64,000 nucleotides of DNA from Urechis unicinctus (GCA_034190875.2 CM067348.1:30710138-30774137), one strand, 5' to 3'. Counted from the stretch's first letter, positions 46,338-61,199 are shown. Notes: generated from the letters alone by a model not told the origin. Made by a program: numbers and translations.

Positions 46338-47118
46338 GCGTTGTCACTGGCAACGATGCACGTTAGTGGTCGTATCTTGGATATACGGTATGTACATTGC
46401 CTCATCGTGAAGCTCTCATGTGTATGACATAAGTAGCTCCTGCAATCATCGTGTTGAACGGTATTTTGAGGAATTCGTAGCTGCCTTATTGAGTTACAAA
46501 TGTTGTTTTCGCTATGTTCTCTGGTGCCATGGCAATTTATAGATATCCCTATGCGAGATCAACTTCATAAGAACACTTGCTCATGTGAAGCTTTGCAAAT
46601 AAATCCACGGGGGAACCATGGGATGTGGATCAAATAATATAATCCCATACAATATCAGTTTACGTACACTCTGTTTGATCTCATCAACACTGACAGAGTA
46701 ATGTCCCCAGACTATTCCCATATGCATCATTTACCTTTTTGACCTCCTTTAATGTCTCTCTAACGCTGTAACGCACCACATAGGGCATAGATAGGGTTGC
46801 GCTGTCTAAAGCGATGTCACAACTGTGAAAAACTAGTATTGTAGATGGGCAATCAGAGATTTCAGCGTGCAGAGGATATAACAACAGGATTGTGTGAGTA
46901 GAAGCGAGCGCACCACAATGATCGATCAGGGTGCTCATTGATAATTTATTTGACGTTTTTTTGCTGATCTGCTCTCAGCTGAACGCCAATGCCTGCATCC
47001 TAATGAGTTTGCTCTGGTCCTTAACTACCTACATCCGGAATGGTGGATTCATCCTTGATTTCTTCATCGTGTACCTCTACTAATGATGCAGTTTTAATAT
47101 GGAACATACGCAACTTGC
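46338..47118 (+). repeat. Module F, copy 3 (F3)
   Basis: Near-identical to F2 and in the same E-F-D context, which confirms that E-F-D is a real module order. Confidence 0.85.
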
Positions 47119-47363
47119 ACAGAGCTGCAATCTTTCTTTTGCTGTATCATGTGAGAACTACCTCTTTGGAAGATTAATGTGGTATGTCTTCAGTGACAAT
47201 GCTACCAAAGTCATTCTTGGCAATCACCTTCTGAACCTCAAACGGTCTTTTCTATTGTATAAGAGATCTAGTTTTCCTGTCATTATAGTATTTACATCAG
47301 CTTTAACATTTCTGGGGTTAAATCAGCGCGATTCGTAATGTCTCTCCAATTAGCTCTCTATGT

Positions 47364-47549
47364 TCAAACAAACATTTTTTTTCTGCTCTTAATTTCCGGC
47401 TCGTTAATCGCTGCAGCCCTTAATAATACATCGAATGGAGAAACTCCTGTGGAACTTTTCGATAAACAAACAATAGGGCATCGATATATCAAAAGAACTG
47501 AAGAGAATTCTCTCAACACGCGTTTCAAAGTACCAAAGAATTTTTCCAT
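47364..47549 (-). pseudogene. Ty3/Gypsy-type integrase-like relic (D3)
   Basis: Third copy, with the same FGTLKRVLRE and SSTGVSPFDVLL signatures. A single-base insertion near the C-terminal end shifts the frame to an earlier stop than in D1. Confidence 0.5.
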
Positions 47550-47664
47550 TGCACATTGGATTATATAGAACAGTGTTCAACTGTTTGATATCAGGCAGTC
47601 ACGTCTTTGCACAATGAGAGGGTGACTGACTTGTCGATTTCAAATCCTTCAAACATTATATTCA

Positions 47665-47832
47665 AACACTCACAAACACACATAAACACACCGGCACATA
47701 CACGCACACAAACGCACACACACACACACAACCACATAAATATACACAAAAACACACAAACAAGCACACCCACAACCACATACACACACAAACAACGGCA
47801 GACACACACATATATATATACACACACACACA
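47665..47832. repeat. CA-rich degenerate microsatellite in D3
   Basis: Third copy of the tract at 20343-20528. Confidence 0.95.
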
Positions 47833-50800
47833 TTTTTCAAACTTTGATTGTTTTTGGCTGATAGTAACAACCACCAAGTGAAAAGGCGTTATAAACTACT
47901 ACGCAATTAGTTTAATTAAGTGAGATTGATTAACATTTACCGTACCGAAACGCTCACATGTCCGTCCACGCAATACTATTACAGGTCTAAATGCCTTGTG
48001 GAATATAATGGTTACACATTTAAGACACATCATAACCCCTATTAAAGTCCTCAGACATGTCGCCACAAACTGCTTATTGACAACACAACGTAATTGAACG
48101 ACTGAGCGTCATAAAACAGTCACCACGATATGCCTTGTCTAGTCTTTTAACGTGCGTATATTGGGATGGAGTTTATCCATAAAGTGGCAGCGTGTGTGCT
48201 GGATTGAGGCCGAGCGCTCTCACTTACAAACTGTGCGGATTGAATAGAGAGTAGTTTTTTTACAATTTACAATCAATAATAGCTTCGAGGATAGCAGTTA
48301 TATTACCAAATAACACCATATCAGCTATTCGACGTATTACATATGACCCTTGGAAGAACTCATTACCCGTGCTCATAAAGCATATAGTCCATGTTCCAAC
48401 GCTAAATGTTAATGATGATATTGTCCTATATAAAACCTTACGACCTGTCAATATTTTTGGGATTGTGTTTGTTCGGTGCCTCCGAAATCTCATCCGTCAG
48501 ACTGCGGCGTTAGCGGAATGTTTCAAAAGAGAAAAGGCAATTGTCGAGCGTAGCAGAACAATTGCAATTCGAGCATGATATTACATTCGAAGCCGTTGAT
48601 TGCATAATTGAGCTCTCAGCATTTTCACTGTTAATCCTAGTGATTCCAGAAAAGGATAACAGCCAATAAACTATTCCACATATGAGTTTGAAGGCACTTT
48701 AGGCAGAATGATGTCTAGTAGACGAAGTAATTTAACTGTAAGGAATTCATGTGACGCAAGACAAGGAACTGATCGCAAGTGTTCAATAAAAGCACGACAA
48801 TGCGATCTGATAATCGGTTTAGCAAAGGGTGATTGCTTTTACATATCAGAGCAATAGCAGACCCCATTGTAAACAAAATTACTCTATTGCCATTAACCTG
48901 CAACTCTGTTACAACATTGTACCGGCAAAGATGCCTGGACGGTTTCAGATCATAACTTAAGCATCACTAAGTCACGCCTCTGTTGGAACCGTCATTTGTG
49001 TCTGATGTCAAAGTGGCATGCATTGTGCAAGTGTTTTCCTCAACCAAGACCTGGATTATCTGATGATAGCATGTCTGCAGTCTCGCCCATCTCAGGCATA
49101 TGCCTAATCAATGGTGAATGTGCTGAACGAAGACATTATGCACTTATTCGTAAGGTAATAACGACGACAAGCGCCGCGCATGACATAATCAGGGGTTATC
49201 CAACTGCCACGTAGTATCTATTTGCCATAAATTCAATATTCTAGCAGTATTTGTGTGGTCTGTCCTCCATTAATTTTTACAGTGACAACCACGTCAACCC
49301 TGCAGGGAATGACTTTCGATCATCATTGAGGTTTGGTTGATAAATACATTTCATGATAAACGGTTATTACTCAATCAACTAGCTGCATTCATATTGCTCT
49401 ATAATATTTACAACATACACCAGGCGGCGCAATACAAACGGTATGAGTCTCTGTATCCAACATGTTTCTTTGCAAAAATACTGTATTGTCGCACGAGCAA
49501 ATAATATTGCTGTGCGACGATATACCCTTCATAAGCATATCAGATTCACAATATAGTGTTGAGGAGCCAGTAAGTCCGCGTGAGGAATATTTCTAGACCG
49601 TCGGTAAATCTTGAAGTAAATCTACATAATGCTTGAAGTAAATGTACATAATGCTATTCGAGGTAGACTAAATGTGTCTCAAACCACATTATTTGTTTCA
49701 GCGGAAAACATACTTTCCATCGACTAATATAGTACAGACGACGGGCCAAAAACTAATGTTTAGCTATCAGGCATCATTAAGTAGACCAATATATACCATT
49801 TCCTGTGTTCATGTAAAAATATAGAAATAATGTGACCGATGCATTGTTTTGAGATGCCGGATCAACTACTACCAACATTCTCTGTGCGTGACATCTGCAG
49901 TAAAGATAATGATTAGTTGCAGAATAATATGTAATCACACGTTGATTTATCATTAACTGTTAAAGTGGGACGGGTACAGGTGTCATGCAAGTTCAATCAC
50001 TGAAACCTTTAAAACATAGCGTGTTAGATGATTGCACTACAGGATCTCATTAGCTCATTTCACGAACAGTCAATATTGGTTCTTATTCGGGCATATTGCG
50101 TGTGTCATTAATACGTTCATTGTTGTTAAAGCCTCCGCAACATTAGTTGTGATAAGACCGATGCGTTTTTGGTTATATAAACATTCTACATTGTTTAAAG
50201 ACCAAGTAAATATAATGATCATGTAGATCCATATCTAACATACTTGACAAAAAACATTTCCTACATTTTTTGGTAGGCAACATACTGAAACATAGGGCTT
50301 AAGATGTATCCATTTACAACACTTCCAGCATATTAGCATTATCGGTTGTTAAGAACCCCACGTTATGCTGTTAACTACCGTTTGTACCAAACTATCGGTT
50401 AACATGCTTGAGCAATTTATTACCCTCGTCCCCACTACGCAACAATCACAGTGACATGCTGATGAGAACAGATTTTCATGTTTGCGTTTGCATTAATCTG
50501 ACTACGACCCAGCTTGTAAATATGATTCTCCTCATTTCATACACATTTTTAGCACCTCATCTGATGCTCTTATTTTGTGTTGGGGTCTAGCTTGTAATAA
50601 ATGTTTGGGGTGCATTCAATTACAGTATTTTAAAAATCACAGGATTTAATCGGTCGACAGCCTAGTGAAGAATGATCAAATATTGCCGTTGATCACGCTT
50701 ATACGAGGGCGATGGGATAAGTACTGGTTTTTTTTACTGTGATGTAGCGCGTTGAAGGCACGATCCTTAAGTGACCTTAAGTTCCCATACAGAATGCGAA

Positions 50801-52543
50801 TCGGGGCGTAAGTGCGCACATTGCCCCACATCTGTAGAAGTTAAAGCATAACCATAAGTATATTTGAAACGGGATGGCTTGAAATATAATACTTAAGATG
50901 TAGGTTAACGAGGTGCGATTTCGTTGTAATCACGGTTGTACCATCTTGGATAATATTTAATAAAATGTTGTTAACTCACAATTTCAGAGTTTGTATAATA
51001 CAAATAATAAGATTATACACCACTTGGATAAGCATACATAACTCAACGTTGTACAAAGTCCTTTCATTATCTGTAATCATGTCAATTTACAATAGTTCGT
51101 TTACTTCAACTCATGACCGAACTATATAAGGAAAGAGCCGGTCATCTCCGACGTAAATGTGGTGAGTAGTCAACTTCATTATAACCCTATATATTTGCAT
51201 GCATCATTTGTATTTGCAGAATAGTACGATTTGTTATCAATAACGTGTTTATCTGGTCCATTTAGTGGCTTTCATGACAATATGCATTAATGAAATAGTT
51301 CATATGATTAGACCTTGATCACGTTTTCTATAGATGACAACATGCAATGTTGTTTTGCTCACGCGTTTTATGCGTCATCTTTATTGCCATAAATGATAAA
51401 CATCAATATATTGCGAATCTGGCTACTTTACCAGAGAATGTTAACAGTAATGGCCACACCCAAAGTACGGAAGTACCGCAGAGGCTTCCCCCTGTGGCTA
51501 TTTCCGCTGACCCGACGATTCAAGACAATATTAAGAGCAATACAATGTTCTTTGGTAGCCACGTGCGTGGTGATATTGGTTTCGTATAGTTAGAGGTATA
51601 ATAGTAACAGGGGGCAGAAGGTGGTTGTTTTGTTGTAACAGCACACTTCGTTTGTGCCGTGTAATTGGGCTGTCAACTTAATTGGTAAATCGCGCAACAC
51701 ACTATGAGGCCTCTCCCTTCATTGTTGTATAATTAAGAGACACGTTTGTGCTTGGGATATAAAATTATCTCACTTACAGGTCATCATTTAATTGCTTTAG
51801 TTATGAATACTAGTTTGTTATAGAATATTGAACATGTCATATCTTCGGGAGCACATGCAGCTAAAGAATATAATTACAGTACTGCAAGATTGTAGTTGAT
51901 ATCCGCTCCACAATGTCAGATGTCAAATGCTGGCTATTTGCTAAGCTCACCTACATAAGCTCATACAATGCATCTGATTTTATATGTAAACAGATTAATA
52001 ACCGCTATCATGTTACATTGGCAATGTATTTAAAGGAATCTGATCCAGCAGTAGGACAAATCTAGGAGGATATTACTACTGGCTGTATATTCTAATTATA
52101 AGCCGCGAGTCATATTATTGAAAGGATGTGATTTTCTCATATTTTCAGCATTCCTCATTGCAGTAATGGCGCACACTTTGCTGTAAGAAGTGAAGAGGAC
52201 ATACCTAACAATATTGCCCCAAAGGTGTCTCTTAAAGACTGATACAAATCATAATAGAAGCCAGTTACAAGCGCTACCAGGTATGCAGGGAATATAAGAT
52301 CATAGGCAATCAATCTACATAATGTAAAACGATTTCCGTTCGCGATGCGCTTAACTTGACTGATAAGATATATTTGTATTTCATTTCGCTGCGCTCTTAT
52401 GTAGACCATATGCATAGCAGCACGCTGGCATTGTTCCCTGATAGCTATACTTTCAATAGATTATAGATTTCAAACAAATGCCACTGGATCTTTCAGGGGA
52501 AGACAGTCCCCTGTAACAAGCCCTGCATACAACAGTTCTGTAC

Positions 52544-55873
<3,330 letters not shown>

Positions 55874-56750
55874 TTTGATCGCGCAATTCTATTATACCCT
55901 GTACTATATGCTCTGATGTTTGCCCTGCCAAAATGTTGTTGGTCCCTATCATCAACACACAGACATCAGAAAATTTAACCCGTTGAGGAAACTGTAACAC
56001 TTTCTCTCTTAATTTTTGAGAAGTTATGCCAGGGTTAACATTGAGAGATGTTCTGATAGGGCCTGTAGTTTCCCTGGCTTTGTGACTTATAGAGAAAGAG
56101 GTACTCTGAGGAGAGTTGGGATAAACCCAATCCCTTTGTGTTAAATGTGAATGCTCACTTGGCGTAGAATTAAGGAACTCGGGCAACTTTATATCCCGCA
56201 ACATAGAATCACTTACCACAGACACGTCAATCATGCCTGTAAAGGAAAGGAATGGGGACGTTCATTATTACAATTATCATGAGAGATGTAAAACAAATGG
56301 GAAAAAATCATACAATGAGTTAAAATATTGCAACAATCACAGTCAGATTTGCTTTCTGATTGTGTGATTGTTGAGTTAACCTCCAGATTGTCCCAATCCC
56401 TGCTGACTTAGGTCACTAAACAAAGGAGGAGTTGGAGGAATGATGTTTGTTGATCCTGACGAAGAGGGATCAAACCAATTTAATTCTTGAACTTCTTCGA
56501 TATCTTGCTGCTGTTTTACAATGCTTTCCTTGTGCTGTTGAAGCTGGTGTTCAAGAGCAGAATTGTCCAATTTCAATTGCTCTATTTGCAGCTTTTGTTT
56601 GTCAACTTGGCTCATTGAACGAAGGCTGGCGTTTTTGTGATACCTTCTTGACCGCTTGATGTTTACAAGTTGGTAACGAAGTTCACTGACTTCAGGAGGT
56701 GTTAACTTCCGTTTTCCCAAAATAGCTTTCTGCTGTGACTTCAGCTGCAT
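55874..56750 (-). pseudogene. Coiled-coil/bZIP-like + SGNH hydrolase gene, 3'-truncated copy (T1)
   Basis: Exon 1 (56381-56750, start ATG at 56750) encodes about 123 residues. A basic stretch (about residues 30-45, NIKRSRRYHKN) leads into a heptad zipper with V, I, N and L at one core position and L, L at the other (about residues 50-85), then Q/P/S/G-rich sequence. Exon 2 (from 56236) joins in frame after a 144-base intron with GT..AG ends. It carries SGNH blocks I (VVSDSMLRDI), II (NPGITSQKL) and III (MIGTNNI). In this copy module C replaces the block V end, so the frame runs 40 residues into unrelated sequence to 55755. SGNH enzymes are serine esterases or lipases; the zipper suggests dimerisation and perhaps DNA binding. 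The bZIP label is tentative because basic region and zipper are not in canonical spacing. Confidence 0.7.
56237..56380 (-). other. Intron of the coiled-coil/SGNH gene (T1) with internal hairpin
   Basis: On the minus strand the donor is GGAG|GTTAAC at 56380 and the acceptor CCTTTACAG|GC ends at 56237. Splicing keeps the frame (Q-S-G-G-M-I-D). The intron contains a hairpin at 56331-56373: CAACAATCACAGTCAGA pairs with TCTGATTGTGTGATTGTTG, with a two-base bulge and a 7-base loop. Phase, pyrimidine tract and identical position in T2 and T3 support it. Confidence 0.7.
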
Positions 56751-56842
56751 GATGGTCTTTACCTTTGGTGGTCAATTGTGGTTTTTCTTGAAGGCTATGG
56801 TGAAGATGTGCTTTTACAGATACTCTTCAAAGAATCTGTCAC

Positions 56843-57124
56843 TTGTGGTCTCTCTATCAAGGGAAACTGTTCATTGACACGAATCGACCTAAGTGCGTAC
56901 GCTTCATCTTTTTATTAAATTTTGATAGTTTTTACTCTGATATATTTGTAAATAACTTACCGTTAGATACTGATGTAATTGATGCTTGGGCCATGACTGA
57001 TTTTGATTACCTGAGTGCAGTAAAATGCCGAAAATTGGGAGAAATTGCTGCGCTCAGTGTGAAGCTATATCGTGTCTTCGGTAAAAGAAATTTCGCGCGC
57101 TTTTTACATGGTCATTTTATCTAG
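56843..57124 (+). other. Open frame of unknown nature (T1)
   Basis: A 93-codon plus-strand frame containing LDTDVIDAWAMTDFDY and a basic end. I recognise no family, and it runs against the other genes of the unit. In T2 (60633-60923) a one-base shortening of a T run changes the last residues. Possibly chance; listed because it is among the longest plus-strand frames in T outside the helicase. Confidence 0.2.
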
Positions 57125-57182
57125 ATCCGAGTGATAAATGAAAAGTTATAAAAAAAAATCTGATCGATTTTCACTCGGATCT
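57123..57182. repeat. 12-bp inverted repeat (T1)
   Basis: AGATCCGAGTGA (57123-57134) and TCACTCGGATCT (57171-57182) are perfect reverse complements around a 36-base AT-rich loop. It lies just beyond the 3' end of the helicase N-terminal fragment. It may be a structured 3' end, a processing hairpin, or the closely spaced ends of a small or deleted element. Confidence 0.75.
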
Positions 57183-57411
57183 GCATCTCACTTTTATTTT
57201 TCTTTCTTTTAATGTACTTGGTATTGCATTCGGATGGATAATAAATCGGTAGGACTCTTTTCCCTTAAGTACATACATCGCGACACAACTATTTGGGTTC
57301 CGAAAGAAACCTTTTTGCCTTTTTCGTTAACAATTTTAACCAACTTATCAGTTACCTAGAAATATTAAAATAGCATCAAATGAAAGAGCTATTCTCTTTA
57401 TTTACTACAGA

Positions 57412-58004
57412 TCAGAAATTGGCAATATATCCAAACGAGATCAGCGCCGAGTTCGTCTGCTCTATCTCAGGTGTGAAGGTCGTACTGTCCATGATGGCAG
57501 TACAGTTCACACCAATCTCACTCCATCGATTAATCTGGTCTTGGGTCAGACTTCTTAGCGGCATGATGACCAGACTAACGTGCCTGTAGTGGCTTAGTTT
57601 CATCTGCCACAGAGTTAGATAATTGGGTTCTAGGTTCAAGGTCTGATTTGTAATGTTTATATTTAATATCGTATTGGCTTATTTGAAAACTAGTTATAAT
57701 ATAGCATTATTTAATATCGTATTGGCTTATTTGAAAACAGTTATAATATAGCATATTAATAAAACCACGAGTTCGTAGCTCATAAATATAAGTATATATT
57801 GTAATTTAGGAAAAATATCTCTACCTTGTCTAGAATTAGGGGAGCCAAAGCGAAGACGTCGCTTTATCCGTATCCAGTCGGCAGGCTTACGAATACGTGT
57901 TTTCCATCACAGATGTGCTGATGGCAGCGAACCTGTTCGGGCCTAAATACGCAGCGCAGCGCAAGATCGTTTCGGACTGTCTGCAGTGCCGTGTCGATAT
58001 CCAT
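57412..58004 (-). pseudogene. RecQ-family DNA helicase, N-terminal fragment (T1)
   Basis: Exon 1 (57825-58004) starts at an ATG at 58004. It has the Q-motif-like FRPEQ (about residues 19-23) and a motif I context VSLPTGYG followed by S. The codon that should be the Walker A lysine is TAA (57864-57866), which would be lethal to ATPase activity even if read through. A 221-base intron (57604-57824; AAG|GTAGAG donor, TGTGGCAG acceptor) joins in phase 0 to exon 2 (57412-57603), which holds motif Ia (VSLVIMPLRSLTQDQINRW). The frame then stops; motifs II (DEAH) and III were not found. The same stop is in T2, so the inactivation predates the array or the copies were homogenised. Confidence 0.75.
57661..57757. 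repeat. 48-bp tandem duplication in the helicase intron (T1)
   Basis: ATTTAATATCGTATTGGCTT...TTGAAAAC...GTTATAATATAGCAT occurs twice in a row, differing by two bases (CTAG against CAG). The same pair is at 61449-61545 in T2. Confidence 0.85.
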
Positions 58005-58439
58005 GTAGAATAACTAATGTCGAATAATTCAGGAAACGACGGAGACCAAATATGAGGTTTGGGACAGTTGACAGTTCTACTATCAGCGGCGCTTTACGTC
58101 AGCGTATGTCAAGACGCGCACGTGACCATCTAGTCACCATTCCACGGATTGATGTCCGAGTCGCGTAGTCTCATCCGAGAAACTAATAAGAGTCTCCATT
58201 TCACGTATTCCATGTAATTCCTGGCAAGTGGGAAAATTTGACGGATAGAGTGTGGGAAGGAATTTAGTATAGACGTTTGGCGCAGTTAGATTCGTTTCTT
58301 TTGTATAAGAAGACCATGCGCACTACATGGTAACTAGCCGTACATGACCATTGATGCCAAAACGGCTATAATTAGAATCAACAATAGCAACATGATAACT
58401 ACATGCGCTCTTAGGCACATAGAAATAGCTACATATAAT

Positions 58440-59201
58440 CTACATAGAATAAGTGGGGTCTGTTTCTAGATACGTTTCTCGTCCCATAGAGCATTTTCGC
58501 ATGGTACAGCACCTGGGCCCACCACAGCATTCGTTGATGTCGTTATCAGTCAAGCCCTCGACTTTCAGAGCTGTAAGCACTCCTTTCCTGAGACAGCTAT
58601 CCCCCTTCAATAGTGTCAGCATGTCTGCTGAAACAGTGCGTTTATCAGCTGAGAGGGGTTGTATGTACAAATGGGCCGTACCTATCTGGCCATCTCTAGC
58701 GTATCGGCCTACCTCCTGCCAGTATGATAACACACACGAAGCAGGCCCCCAATGCACAATGTTCTTTATATCTGGAACCTTTACCCCCATAGAAATGCTA
58801 CAGTTGAAATTAGGAGGCGAATCTGCGAATTTCGTCTGGCAAACTCGCTCATTATGCACTGCTCGCTCTCTGGGTCAAATTGGCCATAGGACATTTCCAC
58901 ATGCACCTCTCTTTCCCTTAAACCAGCCACCCTAAGCGCCCCCACCACCATCTTGTATGCCCCATCGACACTGTCAAGGGTCCTGAAAAATGTCAACATA
59001 TATGTGAACTTGTATTGGACATTACCAGGTTGCTTGTACTTACACATGCATATATTTTGCTTCACTTCAATACACATGTAGTACCTGCAGTACATGACAG
59101 TCTTTGGAGAATTTTCTCCTTTCTCATCCAAATCGTAGATGAGCCAACTGATTTCCTTGCTGTGCGCTACACCTGTATGTAGCTGCATGTATATGTTGCT
59201 C
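58440..59201 (-). pseudogene. RecQ-family DNA helicase, C-terminal fragment (T1)
   Basis: Exon a (59085-59201) follows a clear acceptor (CAATTTTTACAG) and encodes SNIYMQLHTG through to motif IV SPKTVMYC. A 102-base intron (58983-59084) joins in frame to exon b (58440-58982). Exon b has motif V (IRLLISTVAF then MGVKVPDIKNIVHWG) and motif VI (YWQEVGRYARDG), then a Cys-rich RecQ zinc-binding region (CLRKGVL ... CCGGPRCC ... C) and a stop at 58440. One base is missing in motif V near 58791, shifting the frame between VAF and MGV; T2 shares this. The fragment lies upstream, in transcription order, of the N-terminal fragment of the same unit. Confidence 0.8.
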
Positions 59202-59384
59202 CTGTAAAAATTGAAAACTTGACTATGCAGACATTGTTTAATCTTAGATAAGTAATTATTTGTTGTGGGATAGGAATGAAACAAAAAAGGAGACAAAAAG
59301 TTGGGAGTGAGTCGAGGTAAGCAGTCGGGATAACCGTAGCTCCCTGCAATGCTTAGAGGACCCAAACAATATAAAAGCCAAAAG

Positions 59385-60540
59385 TTATTTTTGTAAAAAA
59401 AAACAAAGTCTACGACGCAAATCAGCACTAATTATTTCCAAACCAACCGATGTTAAATGTAAGTGATGATGAGAGTCAAAGCAATTAGATTTAACAGAGC
59501 CTTCTTTATTGATAAATTTACCACTCAAAGAAATAAAGCAATAACTTAAGTGAACCTTCAAGAACCTATTTGCCTCTTTTGTAATTGTGTGATTCTGGTC
59601 TTGCATAATTGGCAAAAGGGAAACTACTATAATTTTGCAGGATGGATTTATGAGTTAAATTTGATCGCGCAATTCTATTATACCCTGTACTATATGCTCT
59701 GATGTTTGCCCTGCCAAAATGTTGTTGGTCCCTATCATCAACACACAGACATCAGAAAATTTAACCCGTTGAGGAAACTGTAACACTTTCTCTCTTAATT
59801 TTTGAGAAGTTATGCCAGGGTTAACATTGAGAGATGTTCTGATAGGGCCTGTAGTTTCCCTGGCTTTGTGACTTATAGAGAAAGAGGTACTCTGAGGAGA
59901 GTTGGGATAAACCCAATCCCTTTGTGTTAAATGTGAATGCTCACTTGGCGTAGAATTAAGGAACTCGGGCAACTTTATATCCCGCAACATAGAATCACTT
60001 ACCACAGACACGTCAATCATGCCTGTAAAGGAAAGGAATGGGGACGTTCATTATTACAATTATCATGAGAGATGTAAAACAAATGGGAAAAAATCATACA
60101 ATGAGTTAAAATATTGCAACAATCACAGTCAGATTTGCTTTCTGATTGTGTGATTGTTGAGTTAACCTCCAGATTGTCCCAATCCCTGCTGACTTAGGTC
60201 ACTAAACAAAGGAGGAGTTGGAGGAATGATGTTTGTTGATCCTGACGAAGAGGGATCAAACCAATTTAATTCTTGAACTTCTTCGATATCTTGCTGCTGT
60301 TTTACAATGCTTTCCTTGTGCTGTTGAAGCTGGTGTTCAAGAGCAGAATTGTCCAATTTCAATTGCTCTATTTGCAGCTTTTGTTTGTCAACTTGGCTCA
60401 TTGAACGAAGGCTGGCGTTTTTTTTGATGATACCTTCTTGACCGCTTGATGTTTACAAGTTGGTAACGAAGTTCACTGACTTCAGGAGGTGTTAACTTCC
60501 GTTTTCCCAAAATAGCTTTCTGCTGTGACTTCAGCTGCAT
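59385..60540 (-). pseudogene. Coiled-coil/bZIP-like + SGNH hydrolase gene, full-span copy across T1/T2
   Basis: This copy shows the whole SGNH domain. Exon 1 (60167-60540) has a 4-base length difference near 60420 relative to T1, which breaks the frame between the basic stretch and the zipper. Exon 2 starts at 60022 after the conserved intron. Blocks I-III are as in T1 and the frame reaches an in-frame TAA at 59655-59657. Beyond the stop, in the same frame, follows CKIIVVSLLPIMQDQNH and the block V catalytic pair in DSHHHLHLTSVGLEI (about 59430-59475). The domain therefore straddles the position where T1 and T2 meet. The end near 59385 depends on an A-run of variable length. Confidence 0.7.
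60023..60166 (-). other. Intron of the coiled-coil/SGNH gene (T2) with internal hairpin
   Basis: Same donor, acceptor and length as in T1; the hairpin arms lie at 60117-60159. Confidence 0.7.
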
Positions 60541-60632
60541 GATGGTCTTTACCTTTGGTGGTCAATTGTGGTTTTTCTTGAAGGCTATGGTGAAGATGTG
60601 CTTTTACAGATACTCTTCAAAGAATCTGTCAC

Positions 60633-60923
60633 TTGTGGTCTCTCTATCAAGGGAAACTGTTCATTGACACGAATCGACCTAAGTGCGTACGCTTCATCTT
60701 TTTATTAAATTTTGATAGTTTTTACTCTGATATATTTGTAAATAACTTACCGTTAGATACTGATGTAATTGATGCTTGGGCCATGACTGATTTTGATTAC
60801 CTGAGTGCAGTAAAATGCCGAAAATTGGGAGAAATTGCTGCGCTCAGTGTGAAGCTATATCGTGTCTTCGGTAAAAGAAATTTCGCGCGCTTTTACATGG
60901 TCATTTTATCTAGATCCGAGTGA
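60633..60923 (+). other. Open frame of unknown nature (T2)
   Basis: Counterpart of 56843-57124; the last residues differ because of a one-base shorter T run. No family recognised. Confidence 0.2.
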
Positions 60924-60970
60924 TAAATGAAAGTTATAAAAAAAAATCTGATCGATTTTCACTCGGATCT
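60912..60970. repeat. 12-bp inverted repeat (T2)
   Basis: AGATCCGAGTGA (60912-60923) and TCACTCGGATCT (60959-60970); the loop is one base shorter than in T1. Confidence 0.75.
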
Positions 60971-61199
60971 GCATCTCACTTTTATTTTTCTTTCTTTTAA
61001 TGTACTTGGTATTGCATTCGGATGGATAATAAATCGGTAGGACTCTTTTCCCTTAAGTACATACATCGCGACACAACTATTTGGGTTCCGAAAGAAACCT
61101 TTTTGCCTTTTTCGTTAACAATTTTAACCAACTTATCAGTTACCTAGAAATATTAAAATAGCATCAAATGAAAGAGCTATTCTCTTTATTTACTACAGA

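Larger units (their letters stand above)
47119..52546 (+). repeat. Module D, copy 3 (D3)
   Basis: Full-length copy matching D1 from ACAGAGCTGC to the CA tract. In this copy one extra T near 47378 keeps open a 76-codon plus-strand frame (47338-47568). Its N-terminus is signal-peptide-like and hydrophobic, but the same frame stops early in D1 and D2 and it overlaps the integrase relic, so I do not call it a gene. Confidence 0.9.
55874..59659. repeat. Tandem array unit T1 (3786 bp)
   Basis: It starts TTTGATCGCGCAATTC and repeats head to tail at 59660 and 63449. Differences from T2 are few and mostly single-base length changes in homopolymers (e.g. near 56634, 57108, 57142, 59395). Its coding content is entirely on the minus strand and is listed separately. 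Confidence 0.95.

Noticed and set aside
47338-47568. Small secreted-protein-like frame in D3
   Set aside because: Opened by one extra T in D3 only; D1 and D2 stop after about 19 codons, and it overlaps the integrase relic on the other strand.
58453-58935. 160-codon plus-strand frame in T1
   Set aside because: Antisense shadow of the helicase C-terminal exon, whose motifs V and VI are clear on the minus strand.
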